From Halorussus salinisoli (GTDB lineage Archaea > Halobacteriota > Halobacteria > Halobacteriales > Haladaptataceae): a DNA stretch of 64,000 bases. Positions 39,872 through 48,053 of the stretch are shown here, piece by piece. Both the position numbers and the translations under genes were made by a program. Numbering within the stretch: the first letter of the stretch is position 1; the number at the start of each line of letters is the position of its first letter. The notes beneath the pieces were generated by a model. It worked only from the letters and a program-made list of their open reading frames with translations. It did no database searches and was not told the DNA's origin. Where the stretch lies: contig SZNP01000007.1 of assembly GCA_005239435.1 (NCBI GenBank), forward strand, positions 186,001 through 250,000, given 5' to 3'.

Positions 39872-41017
39872 ATGACTGTACGTGATTCCGACGCCGATAG
39901 CGGCGCGCCGACCGTCCACTTCGACCGGCGGTCGTTCCTCGCAACGGGAGCGGCCACTGCGGGTGCGGCGCTCGCGGGATGTATCGGAGGAAGCGGTTCG
40001 AGTACGCCGACTATCAACGTCCTCACGTGGGAACACTACGCCCGCGACGACATCAAGTCCGCCGTCGAGTCGGAACTCGACGTGGAACTCGAGATAAAGA
40101 AGTCCACTTCCTCGGCGAACATGTTCTCGGGGTGGAAGTCCGGACAGGACGAGGAGTACGACATCGCCGTCCCGAACAACAACTACGTCCCGAAGTTCGT
40201 GGACGCGGGACTGGTCGCGCCCGCACCGCTCGACGACCTCTCGAACTACGGTAGTATCTACGACCAGTTCGAGCAGTTCACCGACAGCCAACTCTCCCGA
40301 GACGGGCAGGCCTACGGCGTCCCCATCCGGTTCGGCTGGTACGGCTACGGCTACGACTCCCGCGACGTTCCGGACCACGAGGAGTCGTGGTCGGTCCTCT
40401 TCGAAGGCGTGGAGGGTGCCGACCTCTCGAACAAGGTCGCGCTCTACGACAACCACTTCAAGGCGATGGGTGCGGCCGCCCTCCATCTGGGGTACCGCGA
40501 CGCCTTCGAGGGCGACCGCGTCTCCCTCTCGCAAAAGCAGATAGACGAGGTGAAACGGGTCCTCGTCGAGCAGAAGAAGGAGTACCTCTCGGGATACATC
40601 GCGGGCGACGCGTCGTTCACCAAGGGCATCAAGAAGGGCGACTTCCACGTGGGTCACTCCGGCCGGATGAACCTCACCATCCTCTGGAACAACGACAACG
40701 ACTGGGCGAAGATGGCCTCGCCGAAGGAGGGAGCTATGTCGTGGTTCGAGGCCGCGGTCGTCTCGAAGAAGTCCGAGAACCAGGACCTCGCGTGGGAGAT
40801 CGTCGACGAGTACATCAGCCCCGAGAACGGCGCGACCCTCTCGCGCGTCGGACACGCGCCCAGCGTCAACCCGAAGGTCGAGAATCATCTCGACGAGAAG
40901 AACAACCGCCTCTACGGTTCCGTCGACCCCGAGCGTCTGAACGGCATGATTCCGTTCAAGGCGGTCGAGAACGAGGACGCGTGGCGCTCCGCGTGGGAAG
41001 AGGTCAAGACGGCGTGA
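39872..41017 (+). CDS. Polyamine-type ABC substrate-binding lipoprotein (PotD-like, Tat-exported)
   Basis: 381 residues. DRRSFLATGAATAGAALAGC is a Tat signal with lipobox. The mature protein has the PotD-like opening INVLTWEHYARDDIKSAVESELDVELE, EEYDIAVPNNNYVPKFVDAGLVAPAP and IRFGWYGYGYDSRDVP, then the C-terminal lobe with KGDFHVGHSGRMNLTILWN and MSWFEAAVVSKKSENQDLAWEIVDEYISPE. Polyamines or related cations are the usual ligands of this class. It heads an operon with two permeases (10-nt gap) but no ATPase. An in-frame start at 39824 would put a long tail before the Tat signal and was rejected. Confidence 0.85.
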   Translation: MTVRDSDADSGAPTVHFDRRSFLATGAATAGAALAGCIGGSGSSTPTINVLTWEHYARDDIKSAVESELDVELEIKKSTSSANMFSGWKSGQDEEYDIAVPNNNYVPKFVDAGLVAPAPLDDLSNYGSIYDQFEQFTDSQLSRDGQAYGVPIRFGWYGYGYDSRDVPDHEESWSVLFEGVEGADLSNKVALYDNHFKAMGAAALHLGYRDAFEGDRVSLSQKQIDEVKRVLVEQKKEYLSGYIAGDASFTKGIKKGDFHVGHSGRMNLTILWNNDNDWAKMASPKEGAMSWFEAAVVSKKSENQDLAWEIVDEYISPENGATLSRVGHAPSVNPKVENHLDEKNNRLYGSVDPERLNGMIPFKAVENEDAWRSAWEEVKTA

Positions 41018-41027
41018 CCTCCGACCG

Positions 41028-41927
41028 ATGACGGACTCGTCCCGCTCGTTGCTCGCGTCCCGACGGGTGCGTCTCCTCGCCACTCTCGGGCCGAGCGCGA
41101 CGCTGTTAGTTGCGCTGTTGTTCGTACCGCTCTCGTTCATCGTATCGGTGTCGTTCCTCAGCATCAACGACGCCTACGACGTCGTCTGGGAGCCGACCAC
41201 GGCCAACTACGTCGGACTCTTCGAGGGGACGCCGTTCTGGACGACCCCGTTCTTCCAGTCGCTGTCGCTGTCGGCGGGCATCGCGGCCGCCACGACGCTC
41301 GTCTGCCTCGTCGCGGCCTACCCGGTCGCCTACTCGCTGGTCCGCCGGGAGCGCGGCCGGAGTCTGGTCGTCTTCCTCGTGCTCCTGCCGTTCTTCACGA
41401 TGTACCTCGTGCGGGTGTACTCGTGGTATCTCCTGTTCGGGTCGAGCGGCATCATCAACGACCTGCTCGTGACGGCCGGCCTCGTCTCCGAACCGCTGGC
41501 CGTCTTCGACTTCGGAGTCCCGGCGATAGTCGTCGGTCTGGTCCACGCGCAGTTCCCGTACATGCTACTGACGCTGTACGCGGGTCTCGACGCCGTGGAC
41601 TTCACGCTGGTCGAGGCGGCCCGGGACCTCGGCGCGTCGAGGTGGACCGTCTTCAGGGACGTCCTCTGGCCGCTCACGCTCCCGAACGTGGTCGCGGGGT
41701 CGCTGTTCGTCTTCGTCCCTGCGTTCGGGGCGTTCGTCGCCCCGAAGTTCCTCGGTGCGAGCAGGGTGCTGATGGTGGGGCAGCTCATCGCCGGTCGAAT
41801 CGACTCCTACAACGTCGCCAGCGCGAGCGCCGCGGCCACCTTCGTCGTCGTGTTCGTCGTCCTCGCGTTCGGCATCGCGCTCCGGTACGCCAACCTCGGG
41901 GTCACTGCGGGCGGTGACGGACGGTGA
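41028..41927 (+). CDS. ABC transporter permease, PotB-like
   Basis: 299 residues with six predicted helices, starting with LLATLGPSATLLVALLFVPLSFIVSVSFL. The EAA loop that contacts the ATPase is EAARDLGASRWTVFRDVLWPLTLPN. It follows the binding-protein gene by 10 nt, and its stop overlaps the GTG of the second permease (GTGA). It pairs with the next gene to form the membrane channel of a PotBCD-type importer. Confidence 0.88.
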   Translation: MTDSSRSLLASRRVRLLATLGPSATLLVALLFVPLSFIVSVSFLSINDAYDVVWEPTTANYVGLFEGTPFWTTPFFQSLSLSAGIAAATTLVCLVAAYPVAYSLVRRERGRSLVVFLVLLPFFTMYLVRVYSWYLLFGSSGIINDLLVTAGLVSEPLAVFDFGVPAIVVGLVHAQFPYMLLTLYAGLDAVDFTLVEAARDLGASRWTVFRDVLWPLTLPNVVAGSLFVFVPAFGAFVAPKFLGASRVLMVGQLIAGRIDSYNVASASAAATFVVVFVVLAFGIALRYANLGVTAGGDGR

Positions 41928-42736
41928 ACGAACAGACCCGCGGACGGGTGGTCGGCGCGGCGCTGTCGGGTTGGCGGGCGCTCGTCGTCGCCTTCCTCTG
42001 GCTTCCGCTCGTGTTCATCGTCGCGCTCTCGTTCGCCGAGAACGCTTCGACGCTGTTCCCCTTCGAGGGGCTGACGCTCGTCCACTATCGCGAGACGCTC
42101 ACGAACGAGAGCCTCCTCGAGAGCGTCGCCAACAGTTTCGCGGTGGCGACCAGTTCCGCGGCGATCGCCACCGCCGTCGGCGTCCTCGGGAGCTTCGCAC
42201 TCGTCCGCTACGAGTTTCCCCTCTCCCGGTTCGTCCGCGTCGGTGTCGTGCTTCCGATGGTGGTCCCGGGAGTCGTCCTCGGCATCGGTCTCCTCGTCTA
42301 CCTCCGGACCGTCCTCGGAATCGCGCCGGGGTTCCTCCCGACGGTCTTGACCCACGCGGTGTACGGCCTGCCGTTCGTCGTCCTGCTCGTGAGCGCGCGA
42401 CTCGCCGCGTTCGACGAGTCGCTGGAGGAGGCGGCTCGCGACCTCGGTGCGGACCCGGTAGCGGCGTTCCGCGACGTGACGCTCCCCTCGATAGCGCCCG
42501 CGGTGGCCGCCGGCTTCCTGTTCGCGTGGGTGCGCTCGTTCGAGGAGTTCATCCGGGCGTACTTCGTCAGCGGGACGATGGACGTGCTCACGACTTCGAT
42601 GTACTCGATGCTGGCGTACGGGACTGCACCGCAACTAAACGTGATTGCGACGCTCGTCCTGTCGGTACTCGCGGTCCTCCTCGCGGTGGCGATGAACGTC
42701 GGCGACGTCGTCGGTGCCGTCACCAGCGGCGAGTGA
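41924..42736 (+). CDS. ABC transporter permease, PotC-like
   Basis: 270 residues from a GTG at 41924, overlapping the upstream stop (GTGA). Six helices are predicted, and the EAA loop is EAARDLGADPVAAFRDVTLPSIAPA. RSFEEFIRAYFVSGTMDVLTTSMYSML near the C terminus is typical of PotC/PotI proteins. The operon ends here and the next gene converges from the other strand 3 bp later, so no ATPase gene belongs to it. Confidence 0.88.
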   Translation: MNEQTRGRVVGAALSGWRALVVAFLWLPLVFIVALSFAENASTLFPFEGLTLVHYRETLTNESLLESVANSFAVATSSAAIATAVGVLGSFALVRYEFPLSRFVRVGVVLPMVVPGVVLGIGLLVYLRTVLGIAPGFLPTVLTHAVYGLPFVVLLVSARLAAFDESLEEAARDLGADPVAAFRDVTLPSIAPAVAAGFLFAWVRSFEEFIRAYFVSGTMDVLTTSMYSMLAYGTAPQLNVIATLVLSVLAVLLAVAMNVGDVVGAVTSGE

Positions 42737-42739
42737 GCC

Positions 42740-43639
42740 TCAGTAAATCGCCATCGCGGTCTCGGTCTCCGACCGCGCGAACAGGTCTTTCACTCGTTCG
42801 GCGACTTCTCCGCTCTCCTCGTAGTTCTCCATCAGCACCGTCTCGCTCGGGAACAGTTCCTCGCCGACGACGAGTCCGTGTTCGCGCGCGGTCGAACCGG
42901 TCACGGTCAGGTAGACGCCCGCGCCGGTCTCGGCGATGGCTGCCTCCTCTTCCTCGTCCTCGTCGGGATACGTAAAGTCGAGCGTTCCGGCGTTTCTCGT
43001 CCCGAGGACGGCTTCCACGAGGCGCTCGTAGCGCGGCGAGATGCAGAGTTCGCCCTCGTAGCTCGTCAGGAACTCGCGGGAGGGCTGGTCGCCCTGCGGG
43101 AGCGTCTCGGGGGTCGCCATCAGGGTGTGATACACCGTGTCACCCATCCCCGCGACGACTCGAACGTCGGTGTCGTGGGGGTCGATGCGGGCGTTCACGT
43201 CGGCGATGCGGGTCAGGGGGTCGGGTCGCAGTTCCACGACTTCCTCCAGCACGAGGTCGGCGCTGTCGAACCCGAGCGCGAAGTCGTGCTTGCGCAGCGA
43301 GCGAAACGGCTCTTCGCGGCCTACGAGTCGGAGGTTCACGTCGCCCGCCGGGAGCGTCACGCTGTCGAAGACGATGCGTCGGGGTTTTCCGGCCCGGTCG
43401 TCGCGCAGGAGCGTGAAGTCCGGTTTCCCGGGTTCTCCGAGATGGCTGTACTCGGCGAGTCGGTCGTAGACGTCTCGGTCGGGCGTCTGGTCGCCTTTCG
43501 TGACGGCTTTCTCGTATCGGAGCGTCGAGATAATTTCGTCGGCGACGCCCTCGGCGTCGGTCTCCTCGGCGACCCGCTGGAGGACCGCCTCCAGCGGACG
43601 GCCCTTGCGCGGCACCGCAACCGGAATCGTCTCGGTCAT
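42740..43639 (-). CDS. HisG-like protein (ATP phosphoribosyltransferase-like), function uncertain
   Basis: 299 residues. The first strand-loop, IPVAVPRKGRPLEAVLQRV, resembles the AxPKGRL opening of HisG. The later segment IAETGAGVYLTVTGSTAREHGLVVGEELFPSETVLMENYE matches the HisG C-terminal pattern (D/E-T-G-x-T-x-R-x-x-x-L, then S-x-x-x-x-x-N). The central part (LRPDPLTRIADVNARIDPHDTDVRVVAGMGDTVYHTLM) is unlike the standard enzyme. It is therefore a diverged relative, and true ATP phosphoribosyltransferase activity is doubtful. It lies 105 bp downstream of a histidine kinase gene on the same strand. Confidence 0.6.
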   Translation of the reverse strand: MTETIPVAVPRKGRPLEAVLQRVAEETDAEGVADEIISTLRYEKAVTKGDQTPDRDVYDRLAEYSHLGEPGKPDFTLLRDDRAGKPRRIVFDSVTLPAGDVNLRLVGREEPFRSLRKHDFALGFDSADLVLEEVVELRPDPLTRIADVNARIDPHDTDVRVVAGMGDTVYHTLMATPETLPQGDQPSREFLTSYEGELCISPRYERLVEAVLGTRNAGTLDFTYPDEDEEEEAAIAETGAGVYLTVTGSTAREHGLVVGEELFPSETVLMENYEESGEVAERVKDLFARSETETAMAIY

Positions 43640-43744
43640 TGTTCTCTCAATGGCAGGGCGGGAGTAAACGCGTTCCGCTTCGTGGTATTCGGTGTCAGAG
43701 CCGTCTCGACGCGAGAAATCTCGGAGTTGTTTCGAGGGAGACGC

Positions 43745-44794
43745 TCACTTTCCGCCGCCGCCGACGAACTCGAAGCGCGCACCGCCCTCCTCGCTCTCGG
43801 TGATGCGAATCCGCCAGTCGTGAGCCTCCGCGATGCGCCGAACGATGGCGAGTCCGAACCCGGTCCCGTCGGAGTGGGTCGAATAACCGCCTTCGAAGAC
43901 GAGTTCGCGGTCCTCCGGCGGGATGCCCGGCCCGTCGTCGGCGACGAAGAAGCCGCGGCCGATTTCGCCCACCACGACCGTCTCGCCTCCGTGTTCGACG
44001 GCGTTTCGGAAGAGATTCTCGAACAGCGCCCGGAGCCGTCGGTCGTCCGAGACGACCGTTCGGTCGGTCTCGACACGGAGAGTCGTCTCCTGTGTTTCGA
44101 CGGTCGTCCAGGCTTCGTTCGCGACGCGTTCGAGTTTCACCGGAGTCGGGTCGTCCACGGTGTCGCCGCGCCGCGAGAGCGCCAGCACCTCGTCGACGAG
44201 TCGCTCCATGCGGTCGTGGGCGTCCTCGACCGCCTCGAAGTGGCGGTCCTCGCCGGTCTCGCGGGCGAGTTCGAGGTGGCCCTGCGCGACGTTCATCGGG
44301 TTCCGGAGGTCGTGGGAGACGATGCTGGCGAACTCGTCCAGTCGATTACGCTGCTCGGCCAACTCGTCGGTGCGTTGCTGAAGGCGACCGTAGTAGGCCC
44401 CGAGCAGGCCACCGCCGAGGACGCCGAGCGCCACCTTCGTCAGCACGATGGACGCGGGTTGGAGCATCGGCCGACCCTCTATCGACTGGAGGACCGAAAT
44501 CCAGCCGGCGAGCAGGCCCATCACCACGCCGCCCGCGAAACTCCAGAGGAAGACGACGCCCGGGAGGGGAGCCGAGAACTCCGCCGTGCGAAGCCAGAGA
44601 CCAAGCGCGACGACCAACAGCGAGAGCGCGATCGGAACCGCGAACTGGACGAACTCCGAAGTGGCGAACTCGCCGTCGACGGCGAAGTAGCTCACCGAGG
44701 CCGCCAGCAAACCTCCGCCGAGTCCGACGACGGACCAGTTCCTGAGCGAGGCGGCGTAACGAGACACTGCCGACACGTCAAACCGCGAGAACAT
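43745..44794 (-). CDS. Membrane sensor histidine kinase
   Basis: 349 residues. Residues ~20-135 contain four or five membrane helices with no large extracellular domain. The kinase core follows: H-box SIVSHDLRNP (His161), N-box LFENLFRNAVEHGG, G1 VADDGPGIP and G2 GTGFGLAIVRRIAEAH. It would autophosphorylate and signal to a response regulator, but none is encoded nearby. The gene starts 15 nt after the stop of the acidic coiled-coil gene on the same strand, so the two are likely cotranscribed. Confidence 0.9.
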   Translation of the reverse strand: MFSRFDVSAVSRYAASLRNWSVVGLGGGLLAASVSYFAVDGEFATSEFVQFAVPIALSLLVVALGLWLRTAEFSAPLPGVVFLWSFAGGVVMGLLAGWISVLQSIEGRPMLQPASIVLTKVALGVLGGGLLGAYYGRLQQRTDELAEQRNRLDEFASIVSHDLRNPMNVAQGHLELARETGEDRHFEAVEDAHDRMERLVDEVLALSRRGDTVDDPTPVKLERVANEAWTTVETQETTLRVETDRTVVSDDRRLRALFENLFRNAVEHGGETVVVGEIGRGFFVADDGPGIPPEDRELVFEGGYSTHSDGTGFGLAIVRRIAEAHDWRIRITESEEGGARFEFVGGGGK

Positions 44795-44809
44795 AAAGGT
44801 AGTCGTGAA

Positions 44810-46777
44810 TTAGTTACCGAACACGTCGTTGATTCGCTCGCGCCACTCCTGGATACCTTCGAGTTCGTCGTGGATGTCTGCCACGTCGTCCTCGACGCTC
44901 TCGACGCGCGCGGTGAGGTTCTCTTCCAGTGCGTCGAGGTCCTCGGACATCGATTCGACGCTTTCGGAGAGGGTCTCGACCTCGTCGGCCACGTCGCTCA
45001 CGTCGCCGAGTTCGTCGCGGACCGCCTGTAGCTCGTCGCTGACGCTCTCCAGTTCGTTACCGACCGCCGTCACGTCGCCGGTGTTCGCGCCGACGAGTTC
45101 TTCGAGTTCGTCCAGTTGGGTTTCGAGCGTCTCGACCTCTTGGCCGAACTCGCTGACTTCGTCGAGTTCGTCTTCGAGCGCTTCGACCTCCGCGCGAACG
45201 CTCTCCAGTGCGTCGACTTTCTCTCGGACGTCCTCCAGCGCGTCGACCTCTTCTCGGAGACCTTCGAGGTCCTCGACCTCGTCTCCGAGGTCGGCGAGGT
45301 CCTCGCGGAAGTCGGTCTTGAACTCGCGCACGTCGTCGCGGAGGTTGCTCTCGACCTCGCGGAGGTCGCTCCGCAGGTCGTCGAGTTCGGCGAGGTCGGA
45401 CTCGAGTTCCGAGAGGTCCGCGTCGAGTTCGTCCACGCGCTCGTCGGTCGCGCCGGTCTCGGTCCGGAGCGCCTGCACCTCGTCCTCGAACGCCTCGACG
45501 TCGGCCCGCACCTGCGCGACGTCGTCCTCGAAGTCGTCGAAGATGTCCTCGGCGATGCCGTTCTCGTCGATGAACTCCTCCAGTGCCTCCGTGTACGCCG
45601 AGAGGTCTTCGACTCGCGCCTGAAGGTGACGGATGCGAACGTTGGTACTCTCGGGCATCTCCACGTCCAGTTCGCGCTGGATGAGTTGGAGGTCGTCGTC
45701 GTCGACTTCTCCGGCCCGGATTTCGTCGGCGAGCGCGGCCGCGACGCTTCCGGGGCGAGGCGGCGACGTCTCGGATTCGGCAGTCGCCGTCTCGTCGGCC
45801 GCTTCCGAGGGCGGCGTCGGGTAGTCGTCTGCTTCGGCCTGCTCGTCGACCGTGGACTCTTCGTCGCCGAGTGCGTCCGGCGCTTCGGGTTCGTCGGTCG
45901 CGTCGTCCGCGGTCAGTTCGTCGTCGGCCGATTCGTCGGCCGCTTCGTCGGTTTCGGCCACGTCGTCGGTCTCGGTCTCGACCGCGTCGTCCGCCTCGGT
46001 TTCGTCGGTTAGTTCCTCGCTCTCGGGTTCGAGGAAGCTCTCGGAGTCGTCTTCGCTCGCGTCCTCGGCGAGCGGGTCGTCTGCGTCGCCGAGCAGGTCG
46101 TCGCTCGCTTCCGCCAGCGGGTCGTCTTCGGTATCGAGCGAGTCGTCTTCGCCATCGGCCCCAAGTGGGTCGTCGCTCGCTTCCGCCAGCGGGTCGTCCG
46201 CGCCGTCTCCGGCGAGCGGGTCCTCGGCGTCGTCGTCCAGTCCGAGGTCCTCGTCGCCCGCGACCACGTCGCGGACGAGTTGGCTGTCCTCTTCGGAGAC
46301 GATGTCGGTGATGGTGTTGCCGTCCGGTCCGCCGACTTCGCCGTCGAGGTCCGGGCCGCCGGCGTCCGATTCGGATTCCGCATCGGACTCGTCGTTCGCG
46401 TCGGAATCGAGCGTGACGGGCGCGACTTCCTCGATGCTGGGCGTGCCGAGGAACATCGATGGGTCGTCGTCCTCGGTGATTCGGACGCCGTACACCGTGA
46501 CCAGTTCCTCCCCGGGGTCGAGGTCGCGCTCGAACTCTACCCGGTGGTCCTTGTACGCGGTCCAGTTGTCGTTCTCGTAGTCGGGGTGGAAGCCGACGTT
46601 GTCCATCGGAAACTCCTCGGGAATGTCGTCCGCGAGACGGAGCGTCGCGCGCTCCTCGCGCTCGCATCGAATCACGAATTTGATCGCGGGAACTGCGAAC
46701 TCGTCGCCCTCGAAGGACTTCTCCACGACGACGCCGCTCTCGTTCGTCGTCACCACCTCGGTCATACTATCACTCAT
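44810..46777 (-). CDS. Acidic coiled-coil protein with conserved-looking N-terminal domain, operon partner of the histidine kinase
   Basis: 655 residues. Residues ~1-105 form a globular domain (KSFEGDEFAVPAIKFVIRCEREERATLRLADDIPEEFPMDNVGFHPDYENDNWTAYKDHRVEFERDLDPGEELVTVYGVRI). Residues ~110-360 are very acidic, with DDPLAEASDD repeats. Residues ~390-655 form a long coiled coil with VDALEDVREKVDALESVRAEVEALEDELDEV heptads. A TATA-like ATTTATAT lies 27 nt before ATG 46777, which favours that start over GTG 46786. No enzymatic motif. A scaffold or membrane-proximal filament is plausible, but no function is shown by the sequence. Confidence 0.75.
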   Translation of the reverse strand: MSDSMTEVVTTNESGVVVEKSFEGDEFAVPAIKFVIRCEREERATLRLADDIPEEFPMDNVGFHPDYENDNWTAYKDHRVEFERDLDPGEELVTVYGVRITEDDDPSMFLGTPSIEEVAPVTLDSDANDESDAESESDAGGPDLDGEVGGPDGNTITDIVSEEDSQLVRDVVAGDEDLGLDDDAEDPLAGDGADDPLAEASDDPLGADGEDDSLDTEDDPLAEASDDLLGDADDPLAEDASEDDSESFLEPESEELTDETEADDAVETETDDVAETDEAADESADDELTADDATDEPEAPDALGDEESTVDEQAEADDYPTPPSEAADETATAESETSPPRPGSVAAALADEIRAGEVDDDDLQLIQRELDVEMPESTNVRIRHLQARVEDLSAYTEALEEFIDENGIAEDIFDDFEDDVAQVRADVEAFEDEVQALRTETGATDERVDELDADLSELESDLAELDDLRSDLREVESNLRDDVREFKTDFREDLADLGDEVEDLEGLREEVDALEDVREKVDALESVRAEVEALEDELDEVSEFGQEVETLETQLDELEELVGANTGDVTAVGNELESVSDELQAVRDELGDVSDVADEVETLSESVESMSEDLDALEENLTARVESVEDDVADIHDELEGIQEWRERINDVFGN

Positions 46778-46800
46778 ACGGTTCACATCCCAGAACGGCC

Positions 46801-46808
46801 ATATAAAT
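46801..46808 (-). promoter_or_regulatory. TATA-like box of the coiled-coil/kinase operon
   Basis: Minus-strand ATTTATAT is centred about 27 nt before ATG 46777, a leaderless arrangement. The same octamer serves the rhomboid gene at 57634-57641. Confidence 0.6.
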
Positions 46809-47005
46809 CACACGCCCGCACGGAACGAAACGGACTCCGACTCCGCCGAACGCGGTCGGAATACACCGTCGACTGGGGTTTCTGAATCGACTCCCGACGC
46901 GACGGTGCGTCTCGTAGGCCGGGTAGTGGCGCTGTATCGTACCTCTCCGACGAACTACGATCGCCGGCGTGTATCTATTTGCGTGTGCCGCGCTAACGTA
47001 GGACT

Positions 47006-47938
47006 ATGCTGTTCGCAGGAACCTACGACGGCGTCTACCGCGCCGACGGACCTCGGTTCGACTCGGCCGAGAGAGTGTTAGACTCCGGGCGAGTCATGCG
47101 CGTCCGGCAGTTCGACGGCTGGGACGGCGTGTTCGCCACCTCGAAGTCCGGCCTCTACCGTTCGACCGACGGCGGCGATTCGTGGACGAATCTCGACGTT
47201 CCGCGCGAGGAGGTGTACTCGGTACTCGGCGACCCCGAGCGCGAACGACTGTACGCGGGCACGCACCCGGCGCACCTGTACGTCTCGGACGACGCGGGAG
47301 AGACGTGGCGGGAGCTATCCGGGTTTCAGGACCTCCCGTCGCGCGACCGGTGGCACACGCCGCGCCACCGCGACGAGGCCCACGTCCGAAGCCTCGGCGC
47401 GCACCCGGACGCTCCCGAGCGCGTGGTCGCGGGCGTGGAAGTCGGCGGCGTCCACGTCAGCGACGACGGAGGCGAGACGTGGACCGAGCGCCGGTCGGGG
47501 GTTCACGACGACGTACATCACGTCCTCGTGCGCGGTCCGGACCACTACGTCGCCTCCTGCGGCGGCGGTCTCTACCGGACGAGAGACGCGGGCGAGAGTT
47601 GGGTCCGCCTCGACGACGGAGCGGACCACACCTACTTCCGGGAAGCCTTCGCGCACGACGGCACGCTCTACGCTGCGGCCGCGCGTTCGTCGCCCGGGAC
47701 GTGGAGCGGCGAGCGCGGCGCGGACGCGGCGCTCTTCGAGTCCGAGAACGACGGCGACACCCTCGACTCGGTCCCCTATCCGGGCCAACCGGAGGAGGTC
47801 GTCCTCTCGTGGACCGTCGATGCCGACGGCAAAGTTCTGGCCGGGACGAACGACGGCGGCGTCGTCTTCCGGACCTCCGGCGAGTGGGTCGAGGCTGGCC
47901 GGATGCCCGTGGGCGTGGCGTCGCTCTGTTCGGTGTAG
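47006..47938 (+). CDS. BNR-repeat beta-propeller protein (sialidase/YCF48-like fold)
   Basis: 310 residues without a signal peptide. Asp-box (BNR) repeats S-x-D-G-G-x-(S/T)-W appear as STDGGDSW, SDDAGETW, SDDGGETW and TRDAGESW, each between propeller blades with LYAGT- or VAGVEVGG-type strands. Such propellers include sialidases and assembly factors, but the catalytic residues of sialidases (Arg triad, Tyr) are not recognisable, so a binding role is more likely. It is an isolated gene. Similar proteins are common in haloarchaea. Confidence 0.8.
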   Translation: MLFAGTYDGVYRADGPRFDSAERVLDSGRVMRVRQFDGWDGVFATSKSGLYRSTDGGDSWTNLDVPREEVYSVLGDPERERLYAGTHPAHLYVSDDAGETWRELSGFQDLPSRDRWHTPRHRDEAHVRSLGAHPDAPERVVAGVEVGGVHVSDDGGETWTERRSGVHDDVHHVLVRGPDHYVASCGGGLYRTRDAGESWVRLDDGADHTYFREAFAHDGTLYAAAARSSPGTWSGERGADAALFESENDGDTLDSVPYPGQPEEVVLSWTVDADGKVLAGTNDGGVVFRTSGEWVEAGRMPVGVASLCSV

Positions 47939-48053
47939 CGAGAGAGCTACCCGTTGGGTCCTCCGTCTTAACGCAGACTGCTTTCGCGCCTTGTGTCGTC
48001 GCCTGCACTACCGCCAAATCTTGATGCTTTCACTAACCCAGATATTATTATCC

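Noticed and set aside
42878..45031. 717-codon plus-strand frame opposite the HisG-like and kinase genes
   Set aside because: Antisense shadow; the kinase motifs on the minus strand are intact.
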